From Pectobacterium peruviense (GTDB lineage Bacteria; Pseudomonadota; Gammaproteobacteria; Enterobacterales; Enterobacteriaceae): a DNA stretch of 64,000 nucleotides. A program made the position numbers and the translations under genes. This document shows positions 28,981 to 39,996 of the stretch, piece after piece; within the stretch, counting starts at the first letter, position 1; each line of letters starts with the position of its first letter. The notes beneath the pieces were generated by a model. The model had not been told where the DNA came from. It did not search any database and was given only the letters and a program-made list of their open reading frames with translations. Where the stretch lies: positions 186,001 to 250,000 of the forward strand of contig NZ_LXFV01000011.1 in assembly GCF_002847345.1 (NCBI RefSeq). The letters are read 5' to 3'.

Positions 28981-30342
28981 ATGACGAAACCCCCATTCAT
29001 TCTGACGATTGCCGGTGGCGGCAGCACCTATACCCCAGGCATCGTAAAAAGTCTGATGGTACATCTTGCGGATTTCCCGCTGGCAGAGATTCGTTTGTAT
29101 GACATCGACGGCCAGCGGCAGGACATCATCGCGCCAGTGGTAGAAAAGGTGATTCGCGACCACAGTGACAGCATCGTCTTTACTGTCACGACCGACGCAG
29201 AAACCGCGTTTACCGGTGCTCACTTTGTCTTTGCACAGATGCGCGTCGGCCAGTACAAAATGCGCGAACAGGACGAGAAAATTCCACTACGCCACGGCGT
29301 CGTCGGGCAGGAAACCTGTGGCCCCGGCGGTCTGGCTTACGGCCTGCGCACAATTCTGCCGATGGCTGAATTGATCGATCTGGTTGAACGCTATGCGCAC
29401 AAAGAAGCATGGATCGTCAATTACTCGAACCCTGCCGCGATTGTTGCCGAAGGCGTTCGTCGTCTGCGACCTAACGCCCGCGTGCTGAATATTTGCGACA
29501 TGCCAGTTGCCGCGATGCGTAACATCGCAGCCGTGCTGGGCGTCGATCGCCACGACATCACGGTGGATTATTTCGGGCTGAATCACTTTGGCTGGTTTAC
29601 CCGCGTGCTGGTCGACGGCGTCGATCGTATGCCGGAACTGCGCGAACATATCGCCCGCTACGGTCTGTTGACCGCCGATGCCGCCGACACCGATCCGCAA
29701 CACGCCGATCCGTCGTGGGTGAAAACCTGGCGCAATATCAAACCGATCATGGATCATTTCCCAGAATTCGTGCCGAATCCGTATTTGCAGTACTACCTGA
29801 TGCCGAACCAGATCGTTGAACATCAGGATCCAGATTACACTCGTGCCAACGAAGTGATGGACGGACGTGAGAAGAAACTGTTTGCGGCCGCCGCCAGCTA
29901 CAAGGAAACCGGTATTCTGCCGGATGCGTTCCACGTTGGCGTACACGGTTCGTTCATCGTTGATGTCGCCTGCTCGCTGGCGTTCGATCTCCGCCAGCGT
30001 CATCTGGTCATCGTCGAGAATAAAGGTGCCATCGCCAATCTGCCTTACGACGCAATGGTGGAAGTCCCGGCTTATATCACCGCCCAAGGGCCGGAACCCG
30101 TGCGCATGGGGAATGTCCCGCAGTTCCATCGTGCCTTGCTGGAGCAGCAGTTGGCGTCTGAGCAATTACTGGTCGAAGCTACGTTGGAAGGCAGCTACGA
30201 GAAGGCGTTGCAGGCATTTACCCTGAACCGTACCGTGCCGACCATGCAGCACGCCAAAGCGATTCTGGACGACATGATTGAGGCCAATCAGGATTACTGG
30301 CCGCAATTAAAACAAGCATATAGAGACGGTATTGCCCAATAA
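28981..30342 (+). CDS. aglB: 6-phospho-alpha-glucosidase (GH4)
   Basis: 453 residues from the ATG at 28981 with GGAGAC ribosome site; an upstream frame start at 28873 lies inside aglA. GH4 hallmarks: NAD-binding LTIAGGGSTYTPG, metal-ligand cysteine in NICDMP and FGLNHFGWF. GH4 enzymes hydrolyse phospho-glycosides by an NAD+ and Mn2+ dependent redox-elimination mechanism. It would split the phosphorylated disaccharide delivered by AglA into glucose 6-phosphate plus a sugar. Confidence 0.9.
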   Translation: MTKPPFILTIAGGGSTYTPGIVKSLMVHLADFPLAEIRLYDIDGQRQDIIAPVVEKVIRDHSDSIVFTVTTDAETAFTGAHFVFAQMRVGQYKMREQDEKIPLRHGVVGQETCGPGGLAYGLRTILPMAELIDLVERYAHKEAWIVNYSNPAAIVAEGVRRLRPNARVLNICDMPVAAMRNIAAVLGVDRHDITVDYFGLNHFGWFTRVLVDGVDRMPELREHIARYGLLTADAADTDPQHADPSWVKTWRNIKPIMDHFPEFVPNPYLQYYLMPNQIVEHQDPDYTRANEVMDGREKKLFAAAASYKETGILPDAFHVGVHGSFIVDVACSLAFDLRQRHLVIVENKGAIANLPYDAMVEVPAYITAQGPEPVRMGNVPQFHRALLEQQLASEQLLVEATLEGSYEKALQAFTLNRTVPTMQHAKAILDDMIEANQDYWPQLKQAYRDGIAQ

Positions 30343-30379
30343 TCTGCGACTTGTCGGATTAAGGAAAATCGCTGACAAT

Positions 30380-30431
30380 GAATCTATCATTGCACATCAA
30401 TGGTAGATTCGGGGTCGAATTCGTCGACCCC
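30380..30431. other. two abutting hairpins between aglB and sseA
   Basis: GAATCTATCATTG (30380-30392) pairs with CAATGGTAGATTC (30398-30410) with one wobble, and directly next GGGGTCGA (30411-30418) pairs with TCGACCCC (30424-30431). No T tract follows. They fill the space before the sseA ribosome site, so they may cap the aglAB message, attenuate, or shield sseA translation. Confidence 0.55.
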
Positions 30432-30445
30432 AACGTGGAGGATCT

Positions 30446-31315
30446 ATGTCAGCATCGTCTTCTGATTTGCCCGTTTCTCATGAGCGGTTTGTTTCCGCAG
30501 ACTGGCTTTCCAGCCACCTGAACGACAGCAGCACCACGCTCATTGACGCCCGAATGTTGCCACCGGGTAACGATACCCGTGATATTCATGCCGAATACCG
30601 CGCCGCTCATCTGCCTGGCGCGGTTTTTTTTGATATTGAAACCCTGTCCGATCACAGCATCGATCTGCCGCATATGATGCCGACTCGCGAAGACTTCGCA
30701 CGCGCGATGAGTGAGCTAGGTATCGATAACCAACAGCATTTGGTGATTTACGATGAAGGCAACCTCTTCTCCGCCCCCCGCGCATGGTGGATGCTGCACA
30801 CCTTCGGCGCGACATCCATTTCAATTCTGAGTGGTGGTTTGGCTGGCTGGAAAGCGCAGAATCTGCCGCTGGAACAGGGAGATGTGACGCGTAATCCCGT
30901 CACGTTTCACGCTACATTGGATGAAAAAGCCATTCGCTCACGCGACGACGTGCTCTCAATCAGCCGAGATAAATCAGAGCAGATTGTCGACGCCCGCCCC
31001 GCCTCGCGCTTTCATGCCGAAGTAGACGAGCCGCGTCCCGGCCTGCACCGTGGTCATATCCCCGGCAGCCTGAATGTGCCGTGGACCGATTTGGTGAACA
31101 ACGGTGCGCTGAAACCCAATGCCGAACTGGCGACCATTCTGCATAAGCACGGCGTGGATTTCACTCGCCCCATCGTCGCCAGCTGTGGTTCCGGCGTAAC
31201 GGCATCCGTCGTGGTGTTGGCGCTAACGCAATTAAATGTGCCAAATGTGACGCTGTACGACGGATCCTGGAGCGACTGGGGCAGCCGCGATGATGTCCCA
31301 ATTGCGCGCGATTAA
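30446..31315 (+). CDS. sseA: 3-mercaptopyruvate sulfurtransferase SseA
   Basis: 289 residues with two rhodanese domains. The first (about 15-150) is catalytically silent; the second holds the active cysteine in ASCGSGVTASV, the CGSGVTA loop typical of mercaptopyruvate rather than thiosulfate sulfurtransferases. It transfers sulfur from 3-mercaptopyruvate to thiols or cyanide. In E. coli sseA also sits just before sseB; here an RpiR regulator lies between. Confidence 0.93.
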   Translation: MSASSSDLPVSHERFVSADWLSSHLNDSSTTLIDARMLPPGNDTRDIHAEYRAAHLPGAVFFDIETLSDHSIDLPHMMPTREDFARAMSELGIDNQQHLVIYDEGNLFSAPRAWWMLHTFGATSISILSGGLAGWKAQNLPLEQGDVTRNPVTFHATLDEKAIRSRDDVLSISRDKSEQIVDARPASRFHAEVDEPRPGLHRGHIPGSLNVPWTDLVNNGALKPNAELATILHKHGVDFTRPIVASCGSGVTASVVVLALTQLNVPNVTLYDGSWSDWGSRDDVPIARD

Positions 31316-31382
31316 CCCCGCACGGTATTGTGTTGTCAGTCTATTTATTCCTTGTCTATCAGGAATCGCTCAGGAGTAGCAG

Positions 31383-32171
31383 GTGGATAATCGGCTGGCA
31401 TCGCTAATGCAGCACGGTCAGGCGCTGACGCGCGCGGAATATCGCGTGCTGGCTTTTATCGCCGAACATTCATCGCTGATCGGCAAAATCACGGTGCGGG
31501 AACTGGCGCAGAAAACCTATGTGTCCACGGCGACTATCATGCGCCTGTGCCAGAAAATCGGCTTTAGCGGCTACAGTGAATTCATTTATCACTGCAAAAC
31601 GCTGCTCACGGACAATCCGCGTCTCGCTCCCTCACCTGTCGTCACGCCCGATGATGCTTTGCTACCAGATGCTTTCCAGCATTTTATCGACAATTATCAG
31701 CGCACATTTGCCTACATTAGCCATAAGGATAGAGCAGCCTTCGGCGCTATCCTGCGGCAAGAAAGTCACTTTTTTCTGTACGGCGCCGGGTTTTCCCATT
31801 TGTTTGCCGAATATTTGGCGAAGAAGCTTCAGGTGCTGGGGAAAGATGCGTTCTCTTCCGGGTTAGGCGACAGTCGAGGCATTTTTCTCAATAACGCGCC
31901 GAAGTATCAGGTGTTTATCGCGATCTCCCGCAGTGGGGAAACCGAGCAGGTGCTGGATAAGGCACGTATCGCCAAAAACATTGGTATGAAGGTGATTGCC
32001 TTTACCCGCGCGTCGTTGAACTCATTAGGTGAGTTGGCCGATCTACATTTCCGGCTCTACGATGATGCGGTTCACTATGCGGCGGAAGCGGGCGAGATTA
32101 GCTCATTTGAATCGAATCTGGTGATGCTGATCGATTTACTGTTGTTACAGGCAACAGCGGAAAAATCGTAA
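31383..32171 (+). CDS. RpiR/MurR-family transcriptional regulator
   Basis: 262 residues starting at a GTG preceded by CAGGAGTAGCAG. An N-terminal helix-turn-helix (ITVRELAQKTYVSTATIMRL) is joined to a SIS phosphosugar-binding domain (about 100-240; FLYGAGFSHLFAEYLAKKL, AISRSGETEQVLDKA). RpiR regulators respond to sugar phosphates; with a phospho-alpha-glucosidase and PTS just upstream it is the likely controller of aglAB, though sseA is between them. Confidence 0.9.
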   Translation: MDNRLASLMQHGQALTRAEYRVLAFIAEHSSLIGKITVRELAQKTYVSTATIMRLCQKIGFSGYSEFIYHCKTLLTDNPRLAPSPVVTPDDALLPDAFQHFIDNYQRTFAYISHKDRAAFGAILRQESHFFLYGAGFSHLFAEYLAKKLQVLGKDAFSSGLGDSRGIFLNNAPKYQVFIAISRSGETEQVLDKARIAKNIGMKVIAFTRASLNSLGELADLHFRLYDDAVHYAAEAGEISSFESNLVMLIDLLLLQATAEKS

Positions 32172-32207
32172 TCCGCCGTTGCCTTCATAAAACGTATACC
32201 CACGGTA

Positions 32208-33002
32208 TTACGCGTTGCCGCTTCCCTTAAACTCTCTCAGGAAACTCCCCCACTTGCGCTCGTAGAACGGAGTGGTGTGCTTAATCATGTAATGGCTGAT
32301 GCCCGACTCGCCTTCCTTCACCAGACACAGATCGACAGGACGCTCGTCCGGTAAAGTATCGCTGGCGACGCTGCCCGCTTCGCGAATGATAGTTTCCTCA
32401 TCCTGATCGGCATCAATACCAATCAGCAGATGCGGCTGTTCTTCACCTGGTTCCTGAATCTGTGCCAGAAACGCCCGTTTTACATGGCGATGCTTGGTAA
32501 ACAGCTGTGTCAGGGAATCAATCATCTGTGCTGGCATCTCGGCTGGTTGACTCAGCATGACCTGCATATCGTCTTCAACAACGCGCTGCTGAACAAAGCC
32601 GTTACCTTCGCCAGACAGAATATGTTCAATTTCCTGCGGCAAAAACTCTTTGCCATACGGCAGCTTAGGATTGAAGAACAGCGTGACGCCCTGCGTCATT
32701 TCAAACAGCGAACGTACTGGCAGCGCCAAAAAAGACGCTTCTTCCGTAATCACGCTCTGTAATGCTTCCAGAGAAGAGAAGAAAGGAATGGCGGATGAAC
32801 CATCGTCTTTTTCCCAGTGCTGAATGTTCACATTGCTGCCCGCATGCAACACCGTCTCACCGGATTGATCCCCGTCATCAGTCGTGCCCAGCACGAACAC
32901 CGTGGCTCCCATCAGCTCGCTGAAAAACTCAGGGCGATGAGCTGGCTCCGTGGCGGCCAGAATCAGCACTTCTTCCAGTTTATTACGTGGCGAAAACTCC
33001 AT
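32208..33002 (-). CDS. sseB: SseB protein (enhanced serine sensitivity)
   Basis: 264 residues, full E. coli-like length. Recognised by N-terminal NKLEEVLILAATEPAHRPEF, the VFVLGTTDD strand and the C-terminal HTTPFYERKWGSFLREF. Overexpression in E. coli gives serine sensitivity; the molecular role is unknown. It follows pepB on the same strand, the usual order. Confidence 0.93.
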   Translation of the reverse strand: MEFSPRNKLEEVLILAATEPAHRPEFFSELMGATVFVLGTTDDGDQSGETVLHAGSNVNIQHWEKDDGSSAIPFFSSLEALQSVITEEASFLALPVRSLFEMTQGVTLFFNPKLPYGKEFLPQEIEHILSGEGNGFVQQRVVEDDMQVMLSQPAEMPAQMIDSLTQLFTKHRHVKRAFLAQIQEPGEEQPHLLIGIDADQDEETIIREAGSVASDTLPDERPVDLCLVKEGESGISHYMIKHTTPFYERKWGSFLREFKGSGNA

Positions 33003-33144
33003 ACTTCCCTCAACATGATTACGTTAAAAACCAGCGTTTTGAGACCTGGATAAAATGAATGACAACAGCCATAAATTTCAAACGGGTCTCAGCGCGGCTT
33101 TAATTCTCAACACATTCTGTAAATAGCGGACAACCCTGAACCGA

Positions 33145-34455
33145 CTACTTGGCGTTGCTCAGCAGGAGATTCGCTAGCGTACGCACGCCGAGTCCCGTTG
33201 CGCCCGTCGCCCACTGATCTACGGCACCTTTGCGATACGTTGCCGAACAGTCGATATGCAGCCAGCCCTGCTGGTAATTTTTCACAAAGTGCGACAAGAA
33301 CGCGGCTGCCGTGCTGGCACCGGCGGTGTGTGCACCACTGGCAATATTGTTCAGATCGGCAAAGCTGGACGGCAGATGGCTGCGGTGGAACTCTTCCAGC
33401 GGCAGACGCCAGAACGGCTCATTTTCTTCTTTCGCGCTTTCCTGCAATGCCGCAACCAGCTCATCATCAAAGCTGAACAGTGCGTGATAATCGTTGCCCA
33501 GCGCCATTTTCGCTGCACCCGTCAACGTCGCACAGTCAATAATCCACTGCGGATTCTGCTCGGAGGCATCAATCAAACCATCCGCCAGCACCAGACGCCC
33601 TTCCGCATCGGTGTTCATCACCTCAACCGTTTTACCATTGCGGTAGCGAATGATATCGCCCAGACGGAATGCATTGCCGCTCACCATGTTATCTGCACAG
33701 CACAGATATAGTTTCACACGCTGTTGCAAACCGCGTGACGCCGCCAGCGCCAGTGCGCCCGTCAGAGTGGCCGCACCGCCCATGTCTGACTTCATGGAAT
33801 CCATTGATCCACTCGGTTTCAGGCTGTAGCCACCGGTATCAAACGTAATACCTTTACCGACCAAACAGGCGAACACAGGCGCATCTGGATTACCCGTCGG
33901 GTTATAGTCCAGTGCCAGCAGCACTGGCTGACGTTCAGAACCGCGACCGACCGTATGCAGACCGGCATAATTCTGTTCACGCAGATCTTCACCTTTGGTG
34001 ATACGGTAGCTGACAACATCACAGGCCACGTCACACAGCAGATCGACCGCACGGGTTGCCAACTGCTCTGGCCCTAAATCTTCGGCAGGCAGATTGATGG
34101 TGTCACGCACCCAGTCAACAATCTTCAGACGGTCGTTCAGCTCTTTCTTGTCGGCGTCGTTCAGTTCCGCCCATTCAACCGTTCTTTGCCCTTTCGGACC
34201 ACGATAGCCCTGCCAGAATGCCCAGCTGTTTGCCAGATCCCAGCCTTCATCCGCTAACGTAACGTGTTTAATCCCCTGCCCATCGATTTTACGGGCGGCA
34301 CGCTGGATCGTTGCCAGTGCAGCTTTGCCATTCAGTGACGTCGTGCCAACATGAATGGTAAAACCCTGCTCATTCACACTCAGCGTCGCTTTTTCTCCCC
34401 AGCGCGCGTCAGCAGGTTGAGTGGAGAGTGAAATCAGCATGGTATTGTTCGTCAT
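33145..34455 (-). CDS. pepB: peptidase B (leucine aminopeptidase family M17)
   Basis: 436 residues from the ATG at 34455, which has a CGGAGAAG ribosome site; a longer frame was rejected. M17 metal site and active-site blocks are present: [20 protein letters not shown] (Lys/Asp ligands) and [16 protein letters not shown] (the family NTDAEGRL signature). A di-metal aminopeptidase that clears cytoplasmic peptides. It follows the isc operon after 273 bp. Confidence 0.95.
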   Translation of the reverse strand: MTNNTMLISLSTQPADARWGEKATLSVNEQGFTIHVGTTSLNGKAALATIQRAARKIDGQGIKHVTLADEGWDLANSWAFWQGYRGPKGQRTVEWAELNDADKKELNDRLKIVDWVRDTINLPAEDLGPEQLATRAVDLLCDVACDVVSYRITKGEDLREQNYAGLHTVGRGSERQPVLLALDYNPTGNPDAPVFACLVGKGITFDTGGYSLKPSGSMDSMKSDMGGAATLTGALALAASRGLQQRVKLYLCCADNMVSGNAFRLGDIIRYRNGKTVEVMNTDAEGRLVLADGLIDASEQNPQWIIDCATLTGAAKMALGNDYHALFSFDDELVAALQESAKEENEPFWRLPLEEFHRSHLPSSFADLNNIASGAHTAGASTAAAFLSHFVKNYQQGWLHIDCSATYRKGAVDQWATGATGLGVRTLANLLLSNAK

Positions 34456-34626
34456 AGTGCTTCTCCGATAATGGATATTCCTGCCACTTTTCATGTTTGC
34501 AGGTGCTTTTCATATTTGCAGATACATAAACCGTGCATCATGACATGAAAATGTTACGAATTTTGGCACGAAAATAAAATGGTCCACCAGCCTAATACTG
34601 GTCACGTAAGTCTCATACCAGGAGAA

Positions 34627-34665
34627 ACGTGGGGATGAGGTTCCCGCAGGGATACCTCGCCCCGT
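34627..34665. other. strong hairpin between iscX and pepB
   Basis: GGGG (34631-34634) with CCCC (34660-34663), and within it GAGG...CCC (34637-34645) with GGG...CCTC (34649-34658), loop GCA and one bulged T. The 273-bp gap (34456-34728) has no gene; the hairpin may stop or process the isc transcript before pepB. Confidence 0.45.
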
Positions 34666-34728
34666 GGTTACTCCATGTATCTCGGTTCTCAAACGCTCGG
34701 CATTAACCTGGTAGCCCCGTCATATTAC

Positions 34729-34929
34729 TTAGTCGGCTTCATCTAACCAGACCAACAGGATCGCTTCCAGAATTTTTTCATTGGAGGCATCCGGCCGATC
34801 GTCAAATTCATCCAGCTCGCAGATCCACTGGTGCATATCGGTGAAACGCACGGTTTTCGGATCGAGATCGGGAAACTGGTCGTAAAGTGCTTCACCAATA
34901 GCCCGGCTGTCTGTCCATTTTAATCCCAT
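34729..34929 (-). CDS. iscX: IscX (Fe-S cluster assembly accessory)
   Basis: 66 residues, standard size. [20 protein letters not shown] and the acidic face ([26 protein letters not shown]) match IscX, a small acidic protein that binds IscS and iron and slows or tunes sulfur transfer. It is the last gene of isc, after fdx. Confidence 0.97.
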   Translation of the reverse strand: MGLKWTDSRAIGEALYDQFPDLDPKTVRFTDMHQWICELDEFDDRPDASNEKILEAILLVWLDEAD

Positions 34930-34950
34930 AACGGTTCCTCCCTATTCAGA

Positions 34951-35286
34951 TCAATGCTCACGCGCGTGGTTGATCGTATAGCGCGGGATCTCAACAACGA
35001 GATCGTCTCCGGCGACACGCGCCTGACAGCCCAGACGACTTTCCGGTTCCAGCCCCCAGGCCTTATCCAGCATATCGTCTTCTTCTTCTGTGCTTTCTGC
35101 CAGCGAGTCAAAGCCTTCACGCACGATGCAATGGCAGGTGGTGCAGGCACAGGATTTCTCGCAGGCATGCTCAACGTCAATACCGTTACGCAGGGCGACT
35201 TCCAGTATACTTTCACCGCGTTCCGCTTCCAAAACCGCGCCTTCAGGACACAAATCCTGATGCGGTAAAAAGACTATCTTAGGCAT
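34951..35286 (-). CDS. fdx: [2Fe-2S] ferredoxin of the Isc system
   Basis: 111 residues from the ATG at 35286. Cluster ligands are in HACEKSCACTTCHC and near SRLGCQARV, the adrenodoxin-like pattern. It donates electrons for cluster assembly on IscU. The ATG starts 1 bp after the hscA stop, so translation is coupled. Confidence 0.97.
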   Translation of the reverse strand: MPKIVFLPHQDLCPEGAVLEAERGESILEVALRNGIDVEHACEKSCACTTCHCIVREGFDSLAESTEEEDDMLDKAWGLEPESRLGCQARVAGDDLVVEIPRYTINHAREH

Positions 35287-35287
35287 G

Positions 35288-37138
35288 TTACACCTCATCC
35301 ACAGAATGGCCTGCCAGCGCACGACGGATAGAGGCATCCATACGACGGGCGGCGAATTCCTGGGTTTGTTGATCGACTGTTTTAATCGCGGCTTCAATTG
35401 CCACGGGATCGCTTCCCTGCATCATCGTATGCAGGTGTTCGGATGCCGCGACAATGATACCTTTTTCGTCATTACTCAATAACGCTGCGTCGGCCACCAG
35501 TGCGCTTTGCAAGCTTTCCAGCACGCGTGCCGCCTCCACTTTTTGCTCTGCCAGACGACGCGCCCCGACATCTTCCTTCGCATTCAACATCGAGTCGGTG
35601 ATCATCGTGGCAATTTCCGTATCGCTCAAACCGTATGACGGTTTAACCTGAATAGAAGCCTCGACGCCCGTCGATTTTTCCATCGCCGTAACACTCAACA
35701 AGCCATCCGCATCGACCTGAAAAGTCACGCGAATGTGAGCCCCTCCCGCAGGCAACGGCGGCAGACCGCGTAGCGAAAAGCGGGCAAGCGAGCGGCAATC
35801 CGCGACCATTTCACGCTCGCCTTGCAAGACGTGGATCATCATGCCGCTCTGGCCGTCTTTGAACGTTGTGAATTCTTGCGCACGAGCGACGGGGATCGTG
35901 GTATTGCGCGGAATGATTTTTTCCACCAGCCCGCCCATCGTTTCCAACCCGAGCGACAAGGGGATCACATCCAGCAGCAGCATTTCACTGTCCGGCTTGT
36001 TGCCTACCAGAATATCCGCCTGAATTGCCGCGCCGAACGCCACGACCTTGTCGGGATCGATAGACGTCAGCGGTGTACGACCAAAAAATGTCCCCACCTG
36101 CTCACGCACCAATGGAACACGCGTCGAGCCGCCGACCATCACCACTTCCTGCACGTCTTCTGCCGTCAGTTCCGCGTCTTTCAGCGTACGACGACAGGAC
36201 AGCAGCGTGCGTTTCACCAACGGGGCAATCAGTACATCAAGCTGTTCGCGGGTAATAGTTCCCTGCCAGCCAGCAACATCCACATCGATCGTATCGGCGC
36301 TGCTGAGTGCAATCTTGGCTTTCACCGCCGCATCACGAAACGCATGATCCAACTGGCGATCGTTCCGATCGTGAACACCTGCCTGCTCACGCAGCCACTC
36401 CGCCAGCAGATGATCGAAATCATCACCGCCCAGCGCAGAATCACCGCCGGTTGCCAGCACTTCAAAGACGCCACGGCTTAAACGCAGAATGGAAATATCA
36501 AAAGTGCCGCCACCCAGATCGTAAATGGCGATCACCCCTTCTTTACCGGAATCCAGACCATAAGCAATCGCCGCAGCGGTTGGCTCGTTGAGCAGACGTA
36601 ATACGTGCAGCCCAGCCAGACGCGCCGCGTCTTTGGTACCCTGACGCTGTGCATCATCGAAATACGCAGGAACGGTAATCACCACGCCATCAGGCACGCC
36701 GCCTAACGCCGCTTCCGCGCGCGCAGCCAGCGCAGACAAAATATCCGCAGACACCTGAACGGGATTCAGGCTACCAGCAGAGGTCTGAATCAGCGGTAGG
36801 CCATTATCACTGGCGTGAAAACGGTAGGGTAAATGAGGATAACGCAGTTGAATGTCGGCCAGAGAACGCCCCATCAGGCGTTTGACTGAACTGACGGTGT
36901 TTTCAAGATCGTGGGCAGCATTGTCGCGCGCGTGCCAGCCGACGCTGTGACCATCGTGGCGATAGTGGACAACTGACGGCAGCAGATCGCGCCCGTCGCT
37001 GTCCATCAGCGTTTGAGCTTCGCCGCTGCGCACGGTGGCAACAAGAGAATGGGTGGTGCCTAAATCAATACCAACAGCCAGACGTCGCTGGTGCGGTGCC
37101 GCACTGAGTCCTGGCTCACTAATTTGTAATAAGGCCAT
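35288..37138 (-). CDS. hscA: Hsp70-type chaperone HscA
   Basis: 616 residues. ATPase domain blocks [27 protein letters not shown] and [15 protein letters not shown] are followed by the substrate-binding domain and helical lid. HscA with HscB releases the nascent cluster from IscU by binding its LPPVK loop. It is 74 bp downstream of hscB. Confidence 0.98.
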   Translation of the reverse strand: MALLQISEPGLSAAPHQRRLAVGIDLGTTHSLVATVRSGEAQTLMDSDGRDLLPSVVHYRHDGHSVGWHARDNAAHDLENTVSSVKRLMGRSLADIQLRYPHLPYRFHASDNGLPLIQTSAGSLNPVQVSADILSALAARAEAALGGVPDGVVITVPAYFDDAQRQGTKDAARLAGLHVLRLLNEPTAAAIAYGLDSGKEGVIAIYDLGGGTFDISILRLSRGVFEVLATGGDSALGGDDFDHLLAEWLREQAGVHDRNDRQLDHAFRDAAVKAKIALSSADTIDVDVAGWQGTITREQLDVLIAPLVKRTLLSCRRTLKDAELTAEDVQEVVMVGGSTRVPLVREQVGTFFGRTPLTSIDPDKVVAFGAAIQADILVGNKPDSEMLLLDVIPLSLGLETMGGLVEKIIPRNTTIPVARAQEFTTFKDGQSGMMIHVLQGEREMVADCRSLARFSLRGLPPLPAGGAHIRVTFQVDADGLLSVTAMEKSTGVEASIQVKPSYGLSDTEIATMITDSMLNAKEDVGARRLAEQKVEAARVLESLQSALVADAALLSNDEKGIIVAASEHLHTMMQGSDPVAIEAAIKTVDQQTQEFAARRMDASIRRALAGHSVDEV

Positions 37139-37212
37139 ATTGAGCTTCCATCAATTGGCTGGCGAAAAACCTGAATGGCAATCACCATCGGCTTTCCCAC
37201 CGGATTAACGAG

Positions 37213-37731
37213 TTATCTGTCCAGCAATTGTTCTTCGAGTTCTTCAACCTGTTGCTGGAGCTTGTCTAAAAAGCGTAGCTTGCGCACGGTGTCCACGGCG
37301 TCTGCCCACGTCTCATTATTCAGTTCACCACGCATGTGAGAACGACGAGTGGCAATCGTTGCCTGCAACCGCTCAGCGAAGGCCGTCAACGCATCATCAG
37401 CATCAGACCGTTGTGAGATCGCCTCCAACTCTTCGCGCAGTTCAAGCTGTTCCATCAGGAATGCGGTGTCACGCATCGTATGCTGCTCGTTGTTCACATC
37501 AAAACCGTGCAACGACAGCATGTACTCCGCGCGTTTCAGCGGATGTTTTAACGCCTGATAGGCGTTATTGATCGTCGCCGCCTGCTGTACCGCCAGCATA
37601 CGCTCGCGCTCTGGGCTGGCAGCATAACGGTCAGGATGGAACTGCCGTTGCAAGTCTTGAAAACGGGATGCAAGCAGGCCACCATCCACATCATAGCGAA
37701 TAGGCAGCCCGAATAACGTAAAGTAATCCAT
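37213..37731 (-). CDS. hscB: J-domain co-chaperone HscB
   Basis: 172 residues from the ATG at 37731 ([20 protein letters not shown]). J-domain with the HPD triad in [12 protein letters not shown], then a helical C-terminal IscU-binding domain ([18 protein letters not shown]). It delivers IscU to HscA and triggers ATP hydrolysis. Confidence 0.97.
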   Translation of the reverse strand: MDYFTLFGLPIRYDVDGGLLASRFQDLQRQFHPDRYAASPERERMLAVQQAATINNAYQALKHPLKRAEYMLSLHGFDVNNEQHTMRDTAFLMEQLELREELEAISQRSDADDALTAFAERLQATIATRRSHMRGELNNETWADAVDTVRKLRFLDKLQQQVEELEEQLLDR

Positions 37732-37802
37732 AGTGGTACTCTGGGAGTTCTGAGTAGCAGCGCGTGTCATGAATCGATCGCACGCTCACTACCCAAGAGG
37801 GG

Positions 37803-38126
37803 TCAGACGTTGAAACTTTCGCCGCAACCACATTCGCCGGAAATGTTAGGATTATTGAACTTAAAGCCTTCGTTCAGCCCTTCTTTAACGAAATCCAATT
37901 CGGTTCCGTCAAGATAGACCAGACTTTTTCCGTCCACGATGACTTTGACGCCTTTGTCTTCAAAGACGGTGTCACCGTCGTTCAAATCATCAACAAACTC
38001 CAACACATACGCCATACCGGAGCAGCCGGATGTCCGTACGCCAAGACGCAGCCCAAGACCTTTACCTCGGTTTGCGATAAAAGCGCTCACGCGTTGTGCC
38101 GCACTTTCGCTCAGAGAAATCGACAT
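37803..38126 (-). CDS. iscA: A-type iron-sulfur carrier IscA
   Basis: 107 residues from the ATG at 38126 ([20 protein letters not shown]). The three conserved cysteines lie in [15 protein letters not shown] and the C-terminal [10 protein letters not shown]-type carriers pass clusters to apo-proteins such as IspG. It lies between iscU and hscB. Confidence 0.98.
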   Translation of the reverse strand: MSISLSESAAQRVSAFIANRGKGLGLRLGVRTSGCSGMAYVLEFVDDLNDGDTVFEDKGVKVIVDGKSLVYLDGTELDFVKEGLNEGFKFNNPNISGECGCGESFNV

Positions 38127-38206
38127 ACTGTTACCTCGATCGTTCGCCAGCTCGACGGAATCAGGCACCGATAACCACGGTGCCCCGACGAGTTCAGCCG
38201 CAGAGA

Positions 38207-38593
38207 TTACTGCGCGTCGCGTTTACTTTTGTAATCCGCAATCGCTGCCTTGATAGCGTCTTCCGCCAGAATGGAGCAGTGAATCTTCACTGGCGGTAGC
38301 TCAAGCTCTTCGGCAATCTGCGTGTTCTTAATCGCTTCAGCTTCATTAAGCGATTTGCCTTTTACCCACTCTGTGACCAGCGAGCTGGAGGCAATGGCAG
38401 AACCACAACCGTATGTCTTGAAGCGGGCATCTTCGATGATACCCTCGTTGTTGACTTTTATCTGCAACTTCATCACATCGCCGCACGCTGGCGCGCCGAC
38501 CATGCCGCTGCCAATAGAAGGATCGGCGTTGTCAAATGAACCCACGTTGCGTGGATTTTCATAGTGATCAATTACTTTTTCGCTGTAAGCCAT
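38207..38593 (-). CDS. iscU: iron-sulfur cluster scaffold IscU
   Basis: 128 residues. Cluster cysteines are in [22 protein letters not shown] and [11 protein letters not shown]; the HscA recognition loop LPPVK is intact. Scaffold on which IscS-derived sulfur and iron are built into clusters. Length and spacing to iscS are normal. Confidence 0.99.
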   Translation of the reverse strand: MAYSEKVIDHYENPRNVGSFDNADPSIGSGMVGAPACGDVMKLQIKVNNEGIIEDARFKTYGCGSAIASSSLVTEWVKGKSLNEAEAIKNTQIAEELELPPVKIHCSILAEDAIKAAIADYKSKRDAQ

Positions 38594-38617
38594 GATAGTC
38601 GTCCCCGCTCTGGTGAA

Positions 38618-39832
38618 TTAATGATGCGCCCATTCGATGCTGCTGATATCCACACCCTGCTTGAACATTTCCCACAGCGGAGAAAGATCGCGCAGACGGC
38701 CGATAGATTTACGCACCAGCTCGATGGTGTAGTCGATCTCTTCTTCGGTGGTAAAACGCCCCAGCGAGAAACGGATCGAACTATGTGCCAGCTCATCATT
38801 CATACCCAACGCACGTAGCACGTAGGAGGGCTCCAGACTGGCCGACGTACAGGCAGAACCGGACGATACCGCCAGATCCTTGAGTGCCATAATCAACGAT
38901 TCACCTTCAACATAGTTGAAGCTGACGTTCAGGATGTTGGGCACACCTTGTTCGATATCACCATTCAGATAGACTTCTTCAATATCATTAATACCGTTCC
39001 ACAGACGATCGCGCAGCATACGCAGGCGATCCATTTCTGCAGTCATCTCTTCTTTCGCGATGCGGTAGGCTTCGCCCATACCGACAATCTGGTGCACAGG
39101 CAAGGTGCCAGAACGCATACCGCGCTCATGTCCGCCACCGTGCATCTGCGCTTCGAGGCGGATACGGGGTTTACGGCGAACATACAGTGCTCCGATCCCT
39201 TTCGGCCCATAGATTTTATGGCCGGAGAAAGACATCAGATCCACTTTTAACTGGCTGAGATCGATAGGCAGTTTGCCTACGCTCTGCGTGGCATCGACAT
39301 GGAACACGATGCCGCGGCTACGGCACATGTCGCCGATGGCTGCGATATCCTGCACAACGCCGATTTCATTATTGACGTGCATGATGGAAACCAGAATGGT
39401 GTCCTCACGCATCGCAGCTTCAAGTTCAGCCAGGTCAATAATGCCGTTGCGCTGCGGTGCCAGATAAGTGACATCGAAGCCTTCACGTTCGAGTTGACGG
39501 CAGGTATCCAGCACGGCTTTGTGTTCGGTCTTACTGGTGATGATGTGCTTGCCTTTCTTCTGGTAGAAGTTGGCAGCACCTTTAATGGCGAGGTTATCGG
39601 CTTCGGTCGCGCCTGACGTGAAGACGATCTCACGCGGGTCGGCACCAACCAGCTCAGCAATTTGGTTACGGGCGATATCAACCGCCTCTTCCGCCTGCCA
39701 GCCAAAACGGTGTGAACGGGAAGCCGGATTACCGAACGTACCGTCCAAAGTCAAACACTGCATCATTTTCTCAGCGACGCGCGGGTCAACCGGCGTGGTA
39801 GCTGAATAATCGAGATAGATAGGTAACTTCAT
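38618..39832 (-). CDS. iscS: cysteine desulfurase IscS
   Basis: 404 residues, E. coli length. PLP lysine in [18 protein letters not shown], substrate-activating His region [12 protein letters not shown], and the persulfide cysteine in [13 protein letters not shown] on the mobile loop. It supplies sulfur to IscU, tRNA thiolation and other acceptors. Confidence 0.99.
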   Translation of the reverse strand: MKLPIYLDYSATTPVDPRVAEKMMQCLTLDGTFGNPASRSHRFGWQAEEAVDIARNQIAELVGADPREIVFTSGATEADNLAIKGAANFYQKKGKHIITSKTEHKAVLDTCRQLEREGFDVTYLAPQRNGIIDLAELEAAMREDTILVSIMHVNNEIGVVQDIAAIGDMCRSRGIVFHVDATQSVGKLPIDLSQLKVDLMSFSGHKIYGPKGIGALYVRRKPRIRLEAQMHGGGHERGMRSGTLPVHQIVGMGEAYRIAKEEMTAEMDRLRMLRDRLWNGINDIEEVYLNGDIEQGVPNILNVSFNYVEGESLIMALKDLAVSSGSACTSASLEPSYVLRALGMNDELAHSSIRFSLGRFTTEEEIDYTIELVRKSIGRLRDLSPLWEMFKQGVDISSIEWAHH

Positions 39833-39996
39833 TGCTCATAAACTCCGTACATCACTTCAAAACGTACAATGCGTTTTGTTTTATTGACAGGCTGTTTATA
39901 CCCGCAACCTCTCGGGCCAATGCAAAAAATTTGACGATGTTATAGTCGGAACAATTTATCGTCAGAATACGCCGTGACAGTCGGATTAACGCCAAC

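Noticed and set aside
34627-34665. Seventh copy of the hairpin cassette
   Set aside because: It shares CCCGCAGGG, but lacks the AAC joint and the other three hairpins.
35822-36481. 219-codon plus-strand frame opposite hscA
   Set aside because: Shadow of hscA; composition rich in His, Gln and Arg and no homology.
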